Assembly (NCBI RefSeq): GCF_018476525.1
Contig: NZ_JAHCST010000012.1
Span: 62,001-126,000 of the forward strand
Source: Acrocarpospora catenulata
GTDB lineage: Bacteria; Actinomycetota; Actinomycetes; Streptosporangiales; Streptosporangiaceae
Reading direction: 5' to 3'
Length of the DNA: 64,000 nt
Under the pieces are notes generated by a model that did not search any database, had not been told where the DNA came from, and saw nothing but the letters and a program-made list of their open reading frames with translations. A program made the position numbers and the translations under genes. Shown here piece after piece: positions 31,928 through 40,717 of the stretch; position 1 is the first letter of the stretch, and every line of letters begins with the position of its first letter.

Positions 31928-33955
31928 ATGTCATCGGGGACTACCAACAAGTCCGGATTGCTGGGATCGCGTCTGCAAGCAGCGCGCGAGATGGCGTTCG
32001 TGGGGCGAGAGGAAGAGCTCGCGGTTTTCAACGCGGCGTTGTACGGCGGCGGCTGCAGCGTTCTGTACGTGCACGGCCCCGGCGGCATCGGGAAGTCGGC
32101 CTTGTTGCGGCGGTTCGCCCAAGAGGCCGCGGTGGCGGGGCGGCCGGTGTCCATGGTGGACGGGCTCATGTTGAAGCCATCGGCGGCGTCCGAGGCTGAG
32201 CTGGTGATTCGCGATGCGGACATGGTGCTGCTGGTTGACGACTTCGAACGAATCCAGGGCTTGGAGGGATGGCTGCGCGAGCGGTTCCTGCCGCGGGTGC
32301 CCATGGGGGCGCTGGTGGTGATCGCGGGGCGAAACCCGCCGGATATGCGGTGGCAGGCGGATCCGGCATGGGCGGGAGCGCTGGAGGTGCTGCCGCTACG
32401 CGGCCTTCGGGCCGGAGACGCACAGGCCCTGATGGACTCCACCGGGGTGCCGGCCGAGTTGCGCGAGCCGCTGCTGGCCTTCGCCGATGGTCATCCGGCG
32501 GCGCTGCTGCTGGGGGCGACCGTGGCGGTGAAGGACGGCGGGGCCGCCGACCGGTGGACGCCGAATCAGGACGTGGTGGCCACGTTGCTGGATCAGCTGG
32601 TGGGCGAGTTGCCTTCGGCGGCGCATCGGCACGCGCTGGAGATCTGCGCGCATGCGTACATGACGACGGAGGACCTGCTGCGGGCGGCCCTGCCGGGGGA
32701 TGCCGGGGCGTTGTTCCGGTGGTTGCGGCGGTTGCCGTTCGTGGAGTCGAGCAGTCTCGGGCTGTTTCCGCATGAGGTGGTGCGGGAGCTGCTGGAGGCG
32801 GACCTGCGATGGCGGGATCCCGAGGGGTACGCGGTGATGCACGACCGCATTCATGCGCATCTGGCGGAGCGGGTGCGCACGGCGAGCGATGTGGACGTGC
32901 TCGGCGCGGTGGCCGCACTGCTCTACCTGCATCGCGGCAACGGGGCGCCGGCCGGTTTCCACGGCCGCCACGACGAGGGCGGGTTCCAGGAAGAGGTGGT
33001 GCGGGAGGAGGACGTCGGCACGTTGCTCCGGGTGGCGACGGCAGCGGAGGGTGCGGCGTCCGCGGCCTGCGCCGCTTTCTGGGCGGAACGTCAGCTGGAG
33101 GCGTTCCGGCTGTATCGACGGACCGATACCGGCGAGCCGGTGGCTTTCTCCGCGTGGTTGCGGTTGGCGGAACTCGATGAGGAGGAGCTGACGGCCGATC
33201 CCGTCGTGGCCATGGCGTGGGCGCATGCGCGTGCCACCACGCCGTTGCGCGCCGGTGAACATTTGGCGGTCAGCCGGCTGTGGACGCTGCCGCAGTATCG
33301 CGGAAACTCGCCGGTGATGGATTTGATCCAGTGGCGAGTGATCGGCAATTGTTTGCGGGGCGAGCGGATGGCATGGTCATATATCGAGACACGGCATCCG
33401 AACCCAGCGTATTTACGGCATTACGGGATGCGTGACATCTCCGAGCAACCACGGCTGGGGGATGACGCGTACACCCTGTTGGTTCATGACTGGCGCGCGG
33501 TGCCGGCGCAGGCGTGGCTGGAGCGGATCGTCGCGGGGCCTGGCCCGAGTGCCGCGACGGCGCGACTGGCGGTGCTGTCCCAGGCGGAGTTCGCCGAGGC
33601 GGTTCGCAAGGCGTTGCGCCAGTTGTCGCGGCTGGACGCGCTGGCCGCCTCCCCACTGACGCGCACCAGGTTGATCGCCGAGCGGGCCGGGCAGAACCCG
33701 GCCACGGCACTGGGTGACCTGCTACGCCAGGCGATCGACGACCTGCGTGAGGATCCGCGCTCGGTCAAGTTCCACCGGGCACTGTCCGTCACGTTCCTCC
33801 GCAGCACGCCCACCCAGGAGCTGGCCGCGCAACGACTCGGCCTCCCTTTCACCACCTACCGCCGCCATCTGACGGCCGGCGTCGAACGTGTCTGCGCCGA
33901 CCTGTGGCACCGGGAGCTGTACGGCACCGACGCACCCGCGTACCGATCCACCTGA
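31928..33955 (+). CDS. STAND-type ATPase, putative signalling/regulatory protein
   Basis: 675 aa. Walker A HGPGGIGKSALLRRF at about 50, Walker B MVLLVDDFE at about 100, then a sensor-like RNPPDMRW and a helical winged region (ALEICAHAYMTTEDLLRAAL) as in NB-ARC/MalT-type ATPases. A long middle part of unknown fold contains HRGNGAPAGF. The last 70 residues (TPTQELAAQRLGLPFTTYRR) look like a helix-turn-helix, so the protein may be an ATP-switched transcription factor. One TTA codon at 33413. Two bases separate it from the VanY-like gene, suggesting cotranscription. I do not recognise a named family. Confidence 0.7.
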   Translation: MSSGTTNKSGLLGSRLQAAREMAFVGREEELAVFNAALYGGGCSVLYVHGPGGIGKSALLRRFAQEAAVAGRPVSMVDGLMLKPSAASEAELVIRDADMVLLVDDFERIQGLEGWLRERFLPRVPMGALVVIAGRNPPDMRWQADPAWAGALEVLPLRGLRAGDAQALMDSTGVPAELREPLLAFADGHPAALLLGATVAVKDGGAADRWTPNQDVVATLLDQLVGELPSAAHRHALEICAHAYMTTEDLLRAALPGDAGALFRWLRRLPFVESSSLGLFPHEVVRELLEADLRWRDPEGYAVMHDRIHAHLAERVRTASDVDVLGAVAALLYLHRGNGAPAGFHGRHDEGGFQEEVVREEDVGTLLRVATAAEGAASAACAAFWAERQLEAFRLYRRTDTGEPVAFSAWLRLAELDEEELTADPVVAMAWAHARATTPLRAGEHLAVSRLWTLPQYRGNSPVMDLIQWRVIGNCLRGERMAWSYIETRHPNPAYLRHYGMRDISEQPRLGDDAYTLLVHDWRAVPAQAWLERIVAGPGPSAATARLAVLSQAEFAEAVRKALRQLSRLDALAASPLTRTRLIAERAGQNPATALGDLLRQAIDDLREDPRSVKFHRALSVTFLRSTPTQELAAQRLGLPFTTYRRHLTAGVERVCADLWHRELYGTDAPAYRST

Positions 33956-34003
33956 GCCCCTGCGCGGCCCTGCCGCCGTGAACGAATCGCGGCCGAGGGC
34001 GTG

Positions 34004-34696
34004 TCAGTCGGCAAGCGCGAAGGCGGCCGCCGCCTCCGCGTGCAGTCGAGCGCTCGGCAGCACCGGGATGGCGCTGTCCTTCTCACCGATCAGCAGCTCG
34101 ATCTCCGTGCAGCCGAGGATGACGCCTTCAGCGCCGTCGTCTGCGAAATCATCGATGATCCGGGCGTACGCGTCCCTGGACGATTCGCTGAGCACCCCGC
34201 GCACCAGTTCGTCGAAGATCACGCGATGGACGAGTTCCCGCTGCTCACGCCGCGGCACGACCACGTCGAAGCCGTGGGCGGCCAGCCGATCCCGGTAGAA
34301 GGGCTGTTCCATGGTGAAGTGAGTGCCCAGCAGACCGACCTTGCGCATGCCCCTGGCGCGGATCTCGGCGCCCACGGCGTCGGCGATGTGCAGCACGGGC
34401 ACGCTCACGGCCCCCGCCAGGTCGTCGCTCACCCGGCTGAAGGTGTTGCTGCAGATGAGCAGGAGCTCGGCGCCGAGATCCTCCAGTTTCCCGCCCGCAC
34501 CGGTCAGTAACCTACTCACCTCGTCCCAGCGGTCGGCGAAGATGAGGTCCTCGACGGTCGTGTAGTCGACCGACCAGATGAGGCTGTTGGCGGAATGGCT
34601 GCCGCCGAGTCGCTCGCGTACCCGCTGGTTGATGATCTGGTAGTAGATCACCGTCGATTCCCAGCTCAACCCGCCGATGAGACCGATAGTGCGCAA
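34004..34696 (-). CDS. Aspartate/glutamate racemase family protein (YgeA-like)
   Basis: 230 aa. Two catalytic cysteines are visible: C-x-N-T in LLLICSNTFSRV and the second in VILGCTEIELLI, with LIGGLSWESTVIYY at the N-terminus. The C-x-N-T variant is typical of the broad-specificity amino acid racemases (YgeA/aspartate racemase) rather than MurI. It could provide D-amino acids for the neighbouring MurF/Ddl pathway. TTG start with GGAG 5 nt upstream. It contains one TTA codon. Minus-strand neighbour of MurF, 73 bp away. Confidence 0.88.
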   Translation of the reverse strand: MRTIGLIGGLSWESTVIYYQIINQRVRERLGGSHSANSLIWSVDYTTVEDLIFADRWDEVSRLLTGAGGKLEDLGAELLLICSNTFSRVSDDLAGAVSVPVLHIADAVGAEIRARGMRKVGLLGTHFTMEQPFYRDRLAAHGFDVVVPRREQRELVHRVIFDELVRGVLSESSRDAYARIIDDFADDGAEGVILGCTEIELLIGEKDSAIPVLPSARLHAEAAAAFALAD

Positions 34697-34769
34697 TGGA
34701 ACTCCGTTTCGCCAGCTTGTGCCAGCAGGCTAGAGAGAGTGCCTGCTCATTTAGCAGACCAAAAGCTGT

Positions 34770-36149
34770 TCAGGCGTCGGCCAGTGCCCGGGCGCAGGCG
34801 GCGAGCCCGATCTCGCTGGAGGCCTTGACGAACACCACGTCTCCCGGTTCGAGAAGCGCGGTGGCCACTCTGAGGGCCCCGGCCACGTCCTGGACGGTAT
34901 GGACGGCCATGCCCAGGTTCGCGGACTCCGCCGCCTCCGCCATCGCGAGCGGATCCCCTGCTCCGACCGCGATCAGCACGTCGAAGCGGAGGTCGGCGAC
35001 GAGCCGGCCCAGCTCCGCGTGCCGGGCGCGGGAGGCGTCCGCCTGCTGCCCCATCGCGCCGAGCACGGCGACGGTACGACGGGGGCCGGCCAGGGCCCGC
35101 ACCGCCCGCAGCCCGGCCCGCATGGATTCGGGGTTGGCGTTGTAGGCGTCGTTGACGACGGTGATGCCGTCAGGTCGCTCCACGATCTCCAGCCGGCCCG
35201 CGGAGCGCCGCCGTGCGGCGGTCAGCCCATCGGCGATCTCGGCGACGCCCAGGCCGAGTGCGGTGGCGACGGCGGCGGCGGCCAGGGCGTTGCCCACCTG
35301 GTGGTCGCCTATGAGGTCGAGCTCGACCGGGGCGCGGCCGGAGGGCGTCACCAGCTCGAACGCGGTTCGCGCGCGGTCGTCCATCCGCACGTTTTCGGCT
35401 CGCACCTGCGCCTGCGACGACCGGCCGTACAACAGGATCTCGGCCCTGGTGCGGCCGGTCATGCCCATGACGTACGGGTCGTCGGCGTTGAGCAGTGCGA
35501 ACCCGTCCGCCGGAAGTGCCGCGACCAGCTCGCCTTTGGCCTCGGCCACGTCGGCCGGCCCGGCTCCCATCCGCTCCACATGCGCGGAGCCGACGTTGAG
35601 CACCAGCCCGACCTGGGGCGGCGCGAGCCCGGTCAGGTACGTCAGGTCGCCCTTGCGGCCCGCACCCATCTCCAGCACCAGGTATCGGGTGGTGGCATCG
35701 GCGCGCAGCACGGTGAGCGGCAGCCCGAGCTCGTTGTTGAAGGACCTGTCGGTGGCGACCGTCGCGGCGTGCCGTTCGAGCACCTGGGCCAGCAGGTCCT
35801 TGGTCGTGGTCTTGCCCACGGAGCCGGTCAGGCCGATCACGGTCGGGCTGATGTGGTCGAGCAGGTGCCTGGCCAGCAGGCCGATCGCGAGCTGGACGTC
35901 CTCGACCACGAGGGCGGGCACGCCGACGGGCCTTGCGGCCAGCACGGCGACGGCGCCGCCCGCGATGGCACCGGCCGCGTAGTCGTGACCGTCGACGCGG
36001 GCACCGACCGTCGCGGCGAACAGGCCGCCGGGCACCACCTCGCGGGAGTCGACCGCGGAGGGCGCCGTCACCAGCGCCTGCGGGTCTGGCACGTCATGCC
36101 GGCTTGCGCCGACGACCTGCGCGATCCTGTTCAGCGTCATGGGGATCAC
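34770..36149 (-). CDS. murF: UDP-MurNAc-tripeptide:D-Ala-D-Ala ligase (MurF)
   Basis: 459 aa, usual size. Adds the D-Ala-D-Ala dipeptide to the peptidoglycan precursor. ATP-binding motif IGLTGSVGKTTTKDLL, FNNELGLPLTVLR, LEMGAGRKGDL, NVGSAHVERMG, NAYNANPESM and VLGAMGQQ are in family order. GTG start overlaps the Ddl stop (GTGA), an alternative ATG is at 36140. Because no other mur, fts or dcw genes are adjacent, this may be a second copy, as found beside glycopeptide-related genes in some actinomycetes (inference). Confidence 0.93.
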   Translation of the reverse strand: MIPMTLNRIAQVVGASRHDVPDPQALVTAPSAVDSREVVPGGLFAATVGARVDGHDYAAGAIAGGAVAVLAARPVGVPALVVEDVQLAIGLLARHLLDHISPTVIGLTGSVGKTTTKDLLAQVLERHAATVATDRSFNNELGLPLTVLRADATTRYLVLEMGAGRKGDLTYLTGLAPPQVGLVLNVGSAHVERMGAGPADVAEAKGELVAALPADGFALLNADDPYVMGMTGRTRAEILLYGRSSQAQVRAENVRMDDRARTAFELVTPSGRAPVELDLIGDHQVGNALAAAAVATALGLGVAEIADGLTAARRRSAGRLEIVERPDGITVVNDAYNANPESMRAGLRAVRALAGPRRTVAVLGAMGQQADASRARHAELGRLVADLRFDVLIAVGAGDPLAMAEAAESANLGMAVHTVQDVAGALRVATALLEPGDVVFVKASSEIGLAACARALADA

Positions 36150-37108
36150 GAGCCGCTCCTGGCGAACGCGAGGTCGATGAGGCGGCGCAGCAGGTCCGGG
36201 TACGGGAGACCGCTTGCGGCCCAGGCCCTGGCGTAGACGGAACGGGAGGTGAAGCCGGGCATGGTGTTGATCTCCAGCACGTACAGGCGTCCCGTGTCCT
36301 CCTCGTAGAGGAAGTCGACACGGGACAGGCCGTAGCCACCGATCGCCCGGAAGGCGCGCAGGGCCAGCTCTCGCACGTCCTCGGCCACCCGTTCCGGCAG
36401 CACGACAGGGATGCTGGCGATCTCGGCCGGGCTGAGGTACTTGGCCTCATAGTCCAGCCAGTCGCCGGGCGCGATGAGCTCGCCGGGCAGCGAAGCGTCC
36501 GGAGTGTCATAGCCGCCGAGCACGCCGCAGATGACCTCGCGCGCGGTCACGCCCTGCTCGACGATGACCATCCGGTCGTAGGCCAGCGCCAGATCCACAC
36601 CGGCGCGCAGCTCCTCCATGGAGGTGACACGTGAGACGCCGATGGAGGAGCCCATGCTGGCCGGTTTGACGTACATCGGCCAGTCAAGCGACTTCACCAG
36701 ACCCCAGTAGTCGGTGGTGGTGCGCCATTCGTGTTCGGTGAACCACACATGTGGGGTGACCGGAATGTCCTCCGCCAGGAACGCGCGCCGCATCGCGACC
36801 TTGTTCATCGCCACGGCTGAGGCCAGGACGCCGCAGCCCACGTACGGGATGCCCAGCGTCTCCAGGTGCCCCTGGACGACACCGTCCTCGCCGAACGGCC
36901 CGTGCAACGCGGGGAAGACCACGTCCACCAGACCGCGTCGCAGCTCCACCGGCCACCTGCCCTGCCGGTCGATGATGACCGCGACGGGCTCGTACAGATC
37001 CCTCGGCAGAGCATCGAGCACAGCCTGCGCCGACTGCAGCGACACCTCATGCTCAGCGGACGGCCCACCCGCCAGCACAGCCACACGTACGCGTTGAGTC
37101 ACGATCAA
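36146..37108 (-). CDS. ddl: D-alanine--D-alanine ligase
   Basis: 320 aa ATP-grasp ligase joining two D-Ala. EHEVSLQSAQAV, ALHGPFGEDGVVQG, the loop MYVKPASMGSSIGVSR and the C-terminal LEINTMPGFTSRS are present. The omega-loop reads DYEAKYLSP, conserving the K-Y pair of D-Ala-D-Ala ligases, which argues against a VanA-type D-lactate ligase. GVLASAVAMNKVAMRR has N where Ddl usually has D. Start is TTG 37108 (GAGGAAG 5-6 nt upstream) or GTG 37102. Paired with MurF in an overlapping two-gene operon. Confidence 0.92.
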   Translation of the reverse strand: MIVTQRVRVAVLAGGPSAEHEVSLQSAQAVLDALPRDLYEPVAVIIDRQGRWPVELRRGLVDVVFPALHGPFGEDGVVQGHLETLGIPYVGCGVLASAVAMNKVAMRRAFLAEDIPVTPHVWFTEHEWRTTTDYWGLVKSLDWPMYVKPASMGSSIGVSRVTSMEELRAGVDLALAYDRMVIVEQGVTAREVICGVLGGYDTPDASLPGELIAPGDWLDYEAKYLSPAEIASIPVVLPERVAEDVRELALRAFRAIGGYGLSRVDFLYEEDTGRLYVLEINTMPGFTSRSVYARAWAASGLPYPDLLRRLIDLAFARSGS

Positions 37109-37278
37109 TCAGCTTCCTCAGTCAGCGGCACGGTGTTCGCCGTCCCAGGACCAGCCCGCCGAGTGTCGGCTCTTCGCCTGACCGGTTCCCAGGCCATTCG
37201 CTGTCCAGTTCCTGACCAAGCGCAAGTCCGTCCGCTGCGCCAGCGGGTAGGACGAGATCGGCTGGGCTGATGAGGGGT

Positions 37279-37722
37279 TTATCGGGTGGTGCTTTCTCGG
37301 TTGACTTTCCAGTGGGCGTAGTCGGCGGGCAGGCACACGGCGCAGGGCCGGTATCCGGCGGCGACGGCGGTGGGCTCGTCGGCGAAGAACACCCGGTGTG
37401 TGACGTAGTGGCCGGAGCGGACGGTGCTCACGCCGTGCCGCATCGGCCCGTTCGACCAGCCGCGTTTGGTGGCCACCGGCCGGTCGCGGGTGGTGAAGTA
37501 GCGGTACTGGCCGGAGCCGAAGCGGTGGCGGGCCATGTCCACGGTCGTACGGAAGCGGTCCGGCTGGTCGTAAAGGGCGGTGAGCTCGCGGCACTCGGCG
37601 GGGATGATCAGCTGCCCGGTCAGGGCGTTGCCGTGCTCGTTGAGTTCGGCCGCCAGGGCGGCCCAGTCGGTCTGTGCGACCCGGCCGGCGACCGGGCCCG
37701 CGAGCCGGGTGGTCTCGGTCAT
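37279..37722 (-). pseudogene. Chimeric remnant: 2OG-Fe(II) oxygenase fused by deletion to an Ada zinc-domain protein tail
   Basis: 147-codon open frame. Residues 1-75 (AAELNEHGNALTGQLIIPAE, ALYDQPDRFRTTVDMARHRF) match the N-terminus of a small 2OG-Fe(II) oxygenase; its C-terminal segment TTRDRPVATKRGWSNGPMRH follows directly, so about 100 residues with the HxD...H iron site are missing. After VRSGH the sequence switches to YVTHRVFFADEPTAVAAGYR and CAVCLP, the second half of an Ada metal-binding domain protein (Ada second Cys pair). Two deletions therefore welded pieces of two alkylation-repair genes. The frame is open, so a small hybrid protein might be made, but neither activity is expected. 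Confidence 0.75.
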
Positions 37723-37874
37723 GACGGGATTCCTTGGATGAGAGGTGCGGTGCCGCCCGGCCCCGTTCGCCGTGAGGGGACGGGCGGGGCCGGGGTGATG
37801 GTGACGTATTCGATGCCGCGGCGAAGGGGCACGGTCTCCCGGGGACCGTGAACTGGGCGTGCTGCGGCCGGTGT

Positions 37875-38048
37875 TCAGATGAGGGCCGGCTGCAGGGCGC
37901 CCTCGTGGGTGAGGAGGTGCACCTTGCGCTCGACGCCGCCCGCGTAGCCGCGCATCGAACCGTCCACGCCGATGACGCGGTGGCAGGGGCGTACCAGCAG
38001 CAGCGGGTTCGCGCCGATTGCCGCGCCCAGCGCCTGGATCCGCCTCAC
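37875..38048 (-). pseudogene. 3' fragment of a methylated-DNA--protein-cysteine methyltransferase (Ogt-type)
   Basis: The 57-codon reading carries the methyl-acceptor motif [18 protein letters not shown] and a regular C-terminus ([13 protein letters not shown]). The N-terminal domain and the helix before the cysteine are absent; the reading begins exactly at the stop of nhaA (GTG overlapping TGA). So only the catalytic-cysteine core survives. Together with the chimera at 37.3-37.7 kb it marks a decayed alkylation-damage operon cut into by the nhaA side. Confidence 0.78.
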
Positions 38049-39328
38049 CGAGGGTGGAGGTCGGGCACCCCGTCCTGAGCGGATTCGGCGGTTGCGGTTT
38101 CGGCCAGCTGGATGCGCCGGTAGACGCGGGCACGCAGCCGCAGGATCACCGCGGCCAGCAGGGCGGTGGCCAGGGAGCCGGTCAGTACGGCGACCTTGAC
38201 CCGGGCGTCTTCGGGGGTGCCGGGGCCGAAGGCCAGCTCGCCGATCAGCAGGGACACGGTGAAACCGATCCCGCCCAGGACGGCCAGGCCTGTCATGTCG
38301 ATCCAGGCCAGTCCTTCGTCCAGGGTGGCGCGGGTGAAGCGGGCCACCAGCCAGGTCGCGGCCAGGATGCCGATCGGCTTGCCGGCCAGCAGCCCGGCCA
38401 TGACGCCCATCGCGATCGGATCGGTCAGCGTCTGGGCGAAGCCGCTGAGCCCGCCGAGGGCGACCCCGGCGGAGAAGAAGGCGAAGACGGGAACGGCGAC
38501 GCCTGCGGAGATCGGTCGGAACCGGTGCTCGAAATGCTCGGCCAGCCCCGGACCATCAGCCGATCCGCCCGGCCGTACGGGGACGGCCAGGGCCAGCAGC
38601 ACCCCGGCCACGGTGGCGTGCACGCCCGAGGCGTGGACCAGCGCCCAGGTGGCGAGGGCCAGCGGCAGCAGCAGCCACCAGGCGCGCACCCGCCGCTGGA
38701 CCAGCACGGCGAAGACCGCCAGCGGCGCCAGTGCCCCCAGCAGGGGAAGGACGGACAGGTGGGTGGTGTAGAAGGTGGCGATGATGACGATGGCGATCAG
38801 GTCGTCCACCACCGCCAGGGTCAGCAGGAAGGTGCGCAACGCGGCGGGCAGGAACCGGCCGATCACCGCCAGCACGGCCAGGGCGAAGGCGATGTCGGTG
38901 GCGGTGGGAATCGCCCACCCCCGCGCGCCGCCCGCCCCGCCGGCGATCGCCAGGTACAGCAGGGCGGGCACGAGCACCCCGCCGACCGCGGCGGCGACCG
39001 GTACCGCGGCCCGTCGCGGGTCGCGCAGGTCGCCGGCGACGAACTCGCGTTTGAGCTCCAGCCCGGCGACGAAGAAGAAGATCGCCAGCAGCCCGTCGGC
39101 GGCCCAGGCGGCCAGGTCGAGGTCCAGGTGCAGCGCGGCGGGCCCGACCTTGATCGCGCCCAGGTCGTGGTACGCCTGCGCCCACGGCGAGTTGGCCCAC
39201 ACCAGCGCCACGCAGGCGGCGGCCAGCAGCAGCGCCCCGCCAATGGTCTCCTTGCGCAGGATGTCGGCGACGCGCCGGGCTTCAAGCCAGGTACCGGGGC
39301 TGAGCAGACGGGAAGTGGTGCCGGGCAT
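38045..39328 (-). CDS. nhaA: Na+/H+ antiporter NhaA
   Basis: 427 aa, about 12 membrane helices. Exchanges Na+ for protons at the cytoplasmic membrane. The ion-binding aspartate pair is in [29 protein letters not shown] and the unwound-helix segment [13 protein letters not shown] are family hallmarks; [10 protein letters not shown] and GKPIGI follow. Start ATG 39328 with GGAG about 6 nt upstream, preferred over the longer frame from 39364. The C-terminal tail is hydrophilic. Its stop abuts the ogt fragment. Confidence 0.93.
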   Translation of the reverse strand: MPGTTSRLLSPGTWLEARRVADILRKETIGGALLLAAACVALVWANSPWAQAYHDLGAIKVGPAALHLDLDLAAWAADGLLAIFFFVAGLELKREFVAGDLRDPRRAAVPVAAAVGGVLVPALLYLAIAGGAGGARGWAIPTATDIAFALAVLAVIGRFLPAALRTFLLTLAVVDDLIAIVIIATFYTTHLSVLPLLGALAPLAVFAVLVQRRVRAWWLLLPLALATWALVHASGVHATVAGVLLALAVPVRPGGSADGPGLAEHFEHRFRPISAGVAVPVFAFFSAGVALGGLSGFAQTLTDPIAMGVMAGLLAGKPIGILAATWLVARFTRATLDEGLAWIDMTGLAVLGGIGFTVSLLIGELAFGPGTPEDARVKVAVLTGSLATALLAAVILRLRARVYRRIQLAETATAESAQDGVPDLHPR

Positions 39329-39436
39329 GGAACTCCGCTCCGAGGCAGGGGTCGAATAGCTCACCTGCCGACCAGGCTTCCCGGCACACCTGTCAGAAAC
39401 GTATCAGGACTCGCGAGGCAGCGATTGACCGGGTGG

Positions 39437-39841
39437 TCACTGCGCGTCGAAGTCGGCCCGGTTGTCGCGGATCTCCTGGTGGTGGGCGCCGGCCCAGTCG
39501 ATCAGGGACAGCGTGAGGTCGAGCAGGGTGGTGCCCAGCGGGGTGAGGGCGTACTCCACGCGGGGCGGGACCTCGGCGTAGGCGGTCCTGGTGAGCAGGC
39601 CATCGCGGCGCAGCTGGCGCAGGGTGAGCGTCAGCATGCGCTGGGAGATGCCGGGGACGGCGTGCTGAAGGTCGGTGTAGCGCAGGGGACCGTCCCGCAG
39701 GGTGCCGATCACGAGCATGCTCCACTTGTCGCCGACCCGCTCCAGGACGTCCCGGATGATCGGCAGGCTCTCGGCGGGCCAGCGCGAGCAGGGTCCCGCT
39801 GGTACGGCGACGGCCTCCCGCCGGCGTGTGGCCGTGTCCAT
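39437..39841 (-). CDS. HxlR family transcriptional regulator
   Basis: 134 aa winged-helix protein with the HxlR order: an early cysteine (GPCSRWP), VGDKWSMLVIGTLRDGPLRY, LQHAVPGISQRMLTLTLRQL and GLLTRTAYAEVPPRVEYALT. Such regulators often use the N-terminal cysteine for redox or quinone sensing. It is divergent from the DsbA/FrnE-type gene 99 bp away, which is its likely target. Confidence 0.9.
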   Translation of the reverse strand: MDTATRRREAVAVPAGPCSRWPAESLPIIRDVLERVGDKWSMLVIGTLRDGPLRYTDLQHAVPGISQRMLTLTLRQLRRDGLLTRTAYAEVPPRVEYALTPLGTTLLDLTLSLIDWAGAHHQEIRDNRADFDAQ

Positions 39842-39857
39842 GACGCCCCCGTCTCGC

Positions 39858-39871
39858 GCACATCGATGTGC
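39858..39871. promoter_or_regulatory. Perfect 14-bp palindrome GCACATCGATGTGC between hxlR-type and dsbA-type genes
   Basis: The only perfect long palindrome in the 99-bp divergent gap, 17 bp upstream of the HxlR start. A candidate HxlR operator; no experimental consensus is claimed. Confidence 0.4.
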
Positions 39872-39940
39872 CTTTTGTAGAGCTTTCCATGCTGACGCAT
39901 CATGTCGTAACGAACAAGTGGTAAGAATTGGAGGCCCGCC

Positions 39941-40654
39941 GTGAAGGTGGAGATCTGGTCCGACATCCTGTGCCCGTGGTGCGGGCTGGGCACCCACCGC
40001 CTCGGCCAGGCGGTGGCCCGCTTCGAGCACGGCGGCCAGGTCGAGGTCGTGCACCGCTCGTACCAGCTGCAACCGGACTGGCCGGCGGAGGTCGTCATGA
40101 CCTCCCGGCAGAGCCTGACCCAGAAGTACGGCTTGAGCGAGGCCCAGTTCGAGGCGACCACCGGCCGGGTCGAGGAACTGGCGAAGGCGGACGGGCTGCA
40201 ACCGTACGTGGTGTCGGGCAACAAGGTCGGCAACACCCAGCTGGCGCACGAGTTCCTCGCCTACGCCACCAGCAAGGGCCTGCACGCCCAGGCGTGGCAC
40301 CACATGTTCCGCGCCTACTTCGGCGAGGTCCGCTCGATCTTCGACGTGGACGCGCTGCTCGGCCTGGCCGGCGAACTCGGCCTGGACCGGGAGGAGACCC
40401 GGCAGGTGCTGACCGAGCACCGGTTCCGGGCGCAGGTGCAGGAGGATGCCCGGCAGGCCCAGCGGCTGGGCGCCCGCGGGGTGCCCTTCACCGTCATCGA
40501 CGGCCGTTACGGCGTTCCCGGCGCCCAGGACACCGACACCCTGCTCCAGGTGCTGCGGCAGGCCTGGACCGAATCCCATCCCGTCCAGCTGGTGGGAGAC
40601 GCCGAGGAGATCTGCGGCCCGGACGGCTGCGCGGTGCCCGCCACAGGGAGATGA
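39941..40654 (+). CDS. DsbA family oxidoreductase (FrnE-like)
   Basis: 237 aa. Thioredoxin-fold protein with the active site CPWC in SDILCPWCGLG and a helical insertion, then the cis-proline segment GARGVPFTVIDGRYGVPGAQ. No signal peptide, so it acts in the cytoplasm, like FrnE proteins that act on disulfides or polyketide/aromatic chemistry. The C-terminal GPDGCAVPA adds a lone cysteine. GTG start with GGAGG 7-8 nt upstream. Confidence 0.9.
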   Translation: MKVEIWSDILCPWCGLGTHRLGQAVARFEHGGQVEVVHRSYQLQPDWPAEVVMTSRQSLTQKYGLSEAQFEATTGRVEELAKADGLQPYVVSGNKVGNTQLAHEFLAYATSKGLHAQAWHHMFRAYFGEVRSIFDVDALLGLAGELGLDREETRQVLTEHRFRAQVQEDARQAQRLGARGVPFTVIDGRYGVPGAQDTDTLLQVLRQAWTESHPVQLVGDAEEICGPDGCAVPATGR

Positions 40655-40670
40655 TCGCCCGCATCATGGA

Positions 40671-40707
40671 CGTCTCCGGGCCTGGTCGGTGTCCAGGCCC
40701 GGAGACG
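40671..40707. terminator. Perfect 15-bp stem hairpin between convergent genes
   Basis: CGTCTCCGGGCCTGG, a 7-nt loop TCGGTGT and the exact complement. It lies between the dsbA-type gene (plus) and the secreted-protein gene (minus) and can serve both. Confidence 0.8.
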
Positions 40708-40717
40708 CTACCCCGGC

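Noticed and set aside
36146-37108. VanA-type D-Ala-D-Lac ligase
   Set aside because: The omega-loop keeps the K-Y pair (DYEAKYLSP) of D-Ala-D-Ala ligases, and no vanH or vanX gene is nearby.
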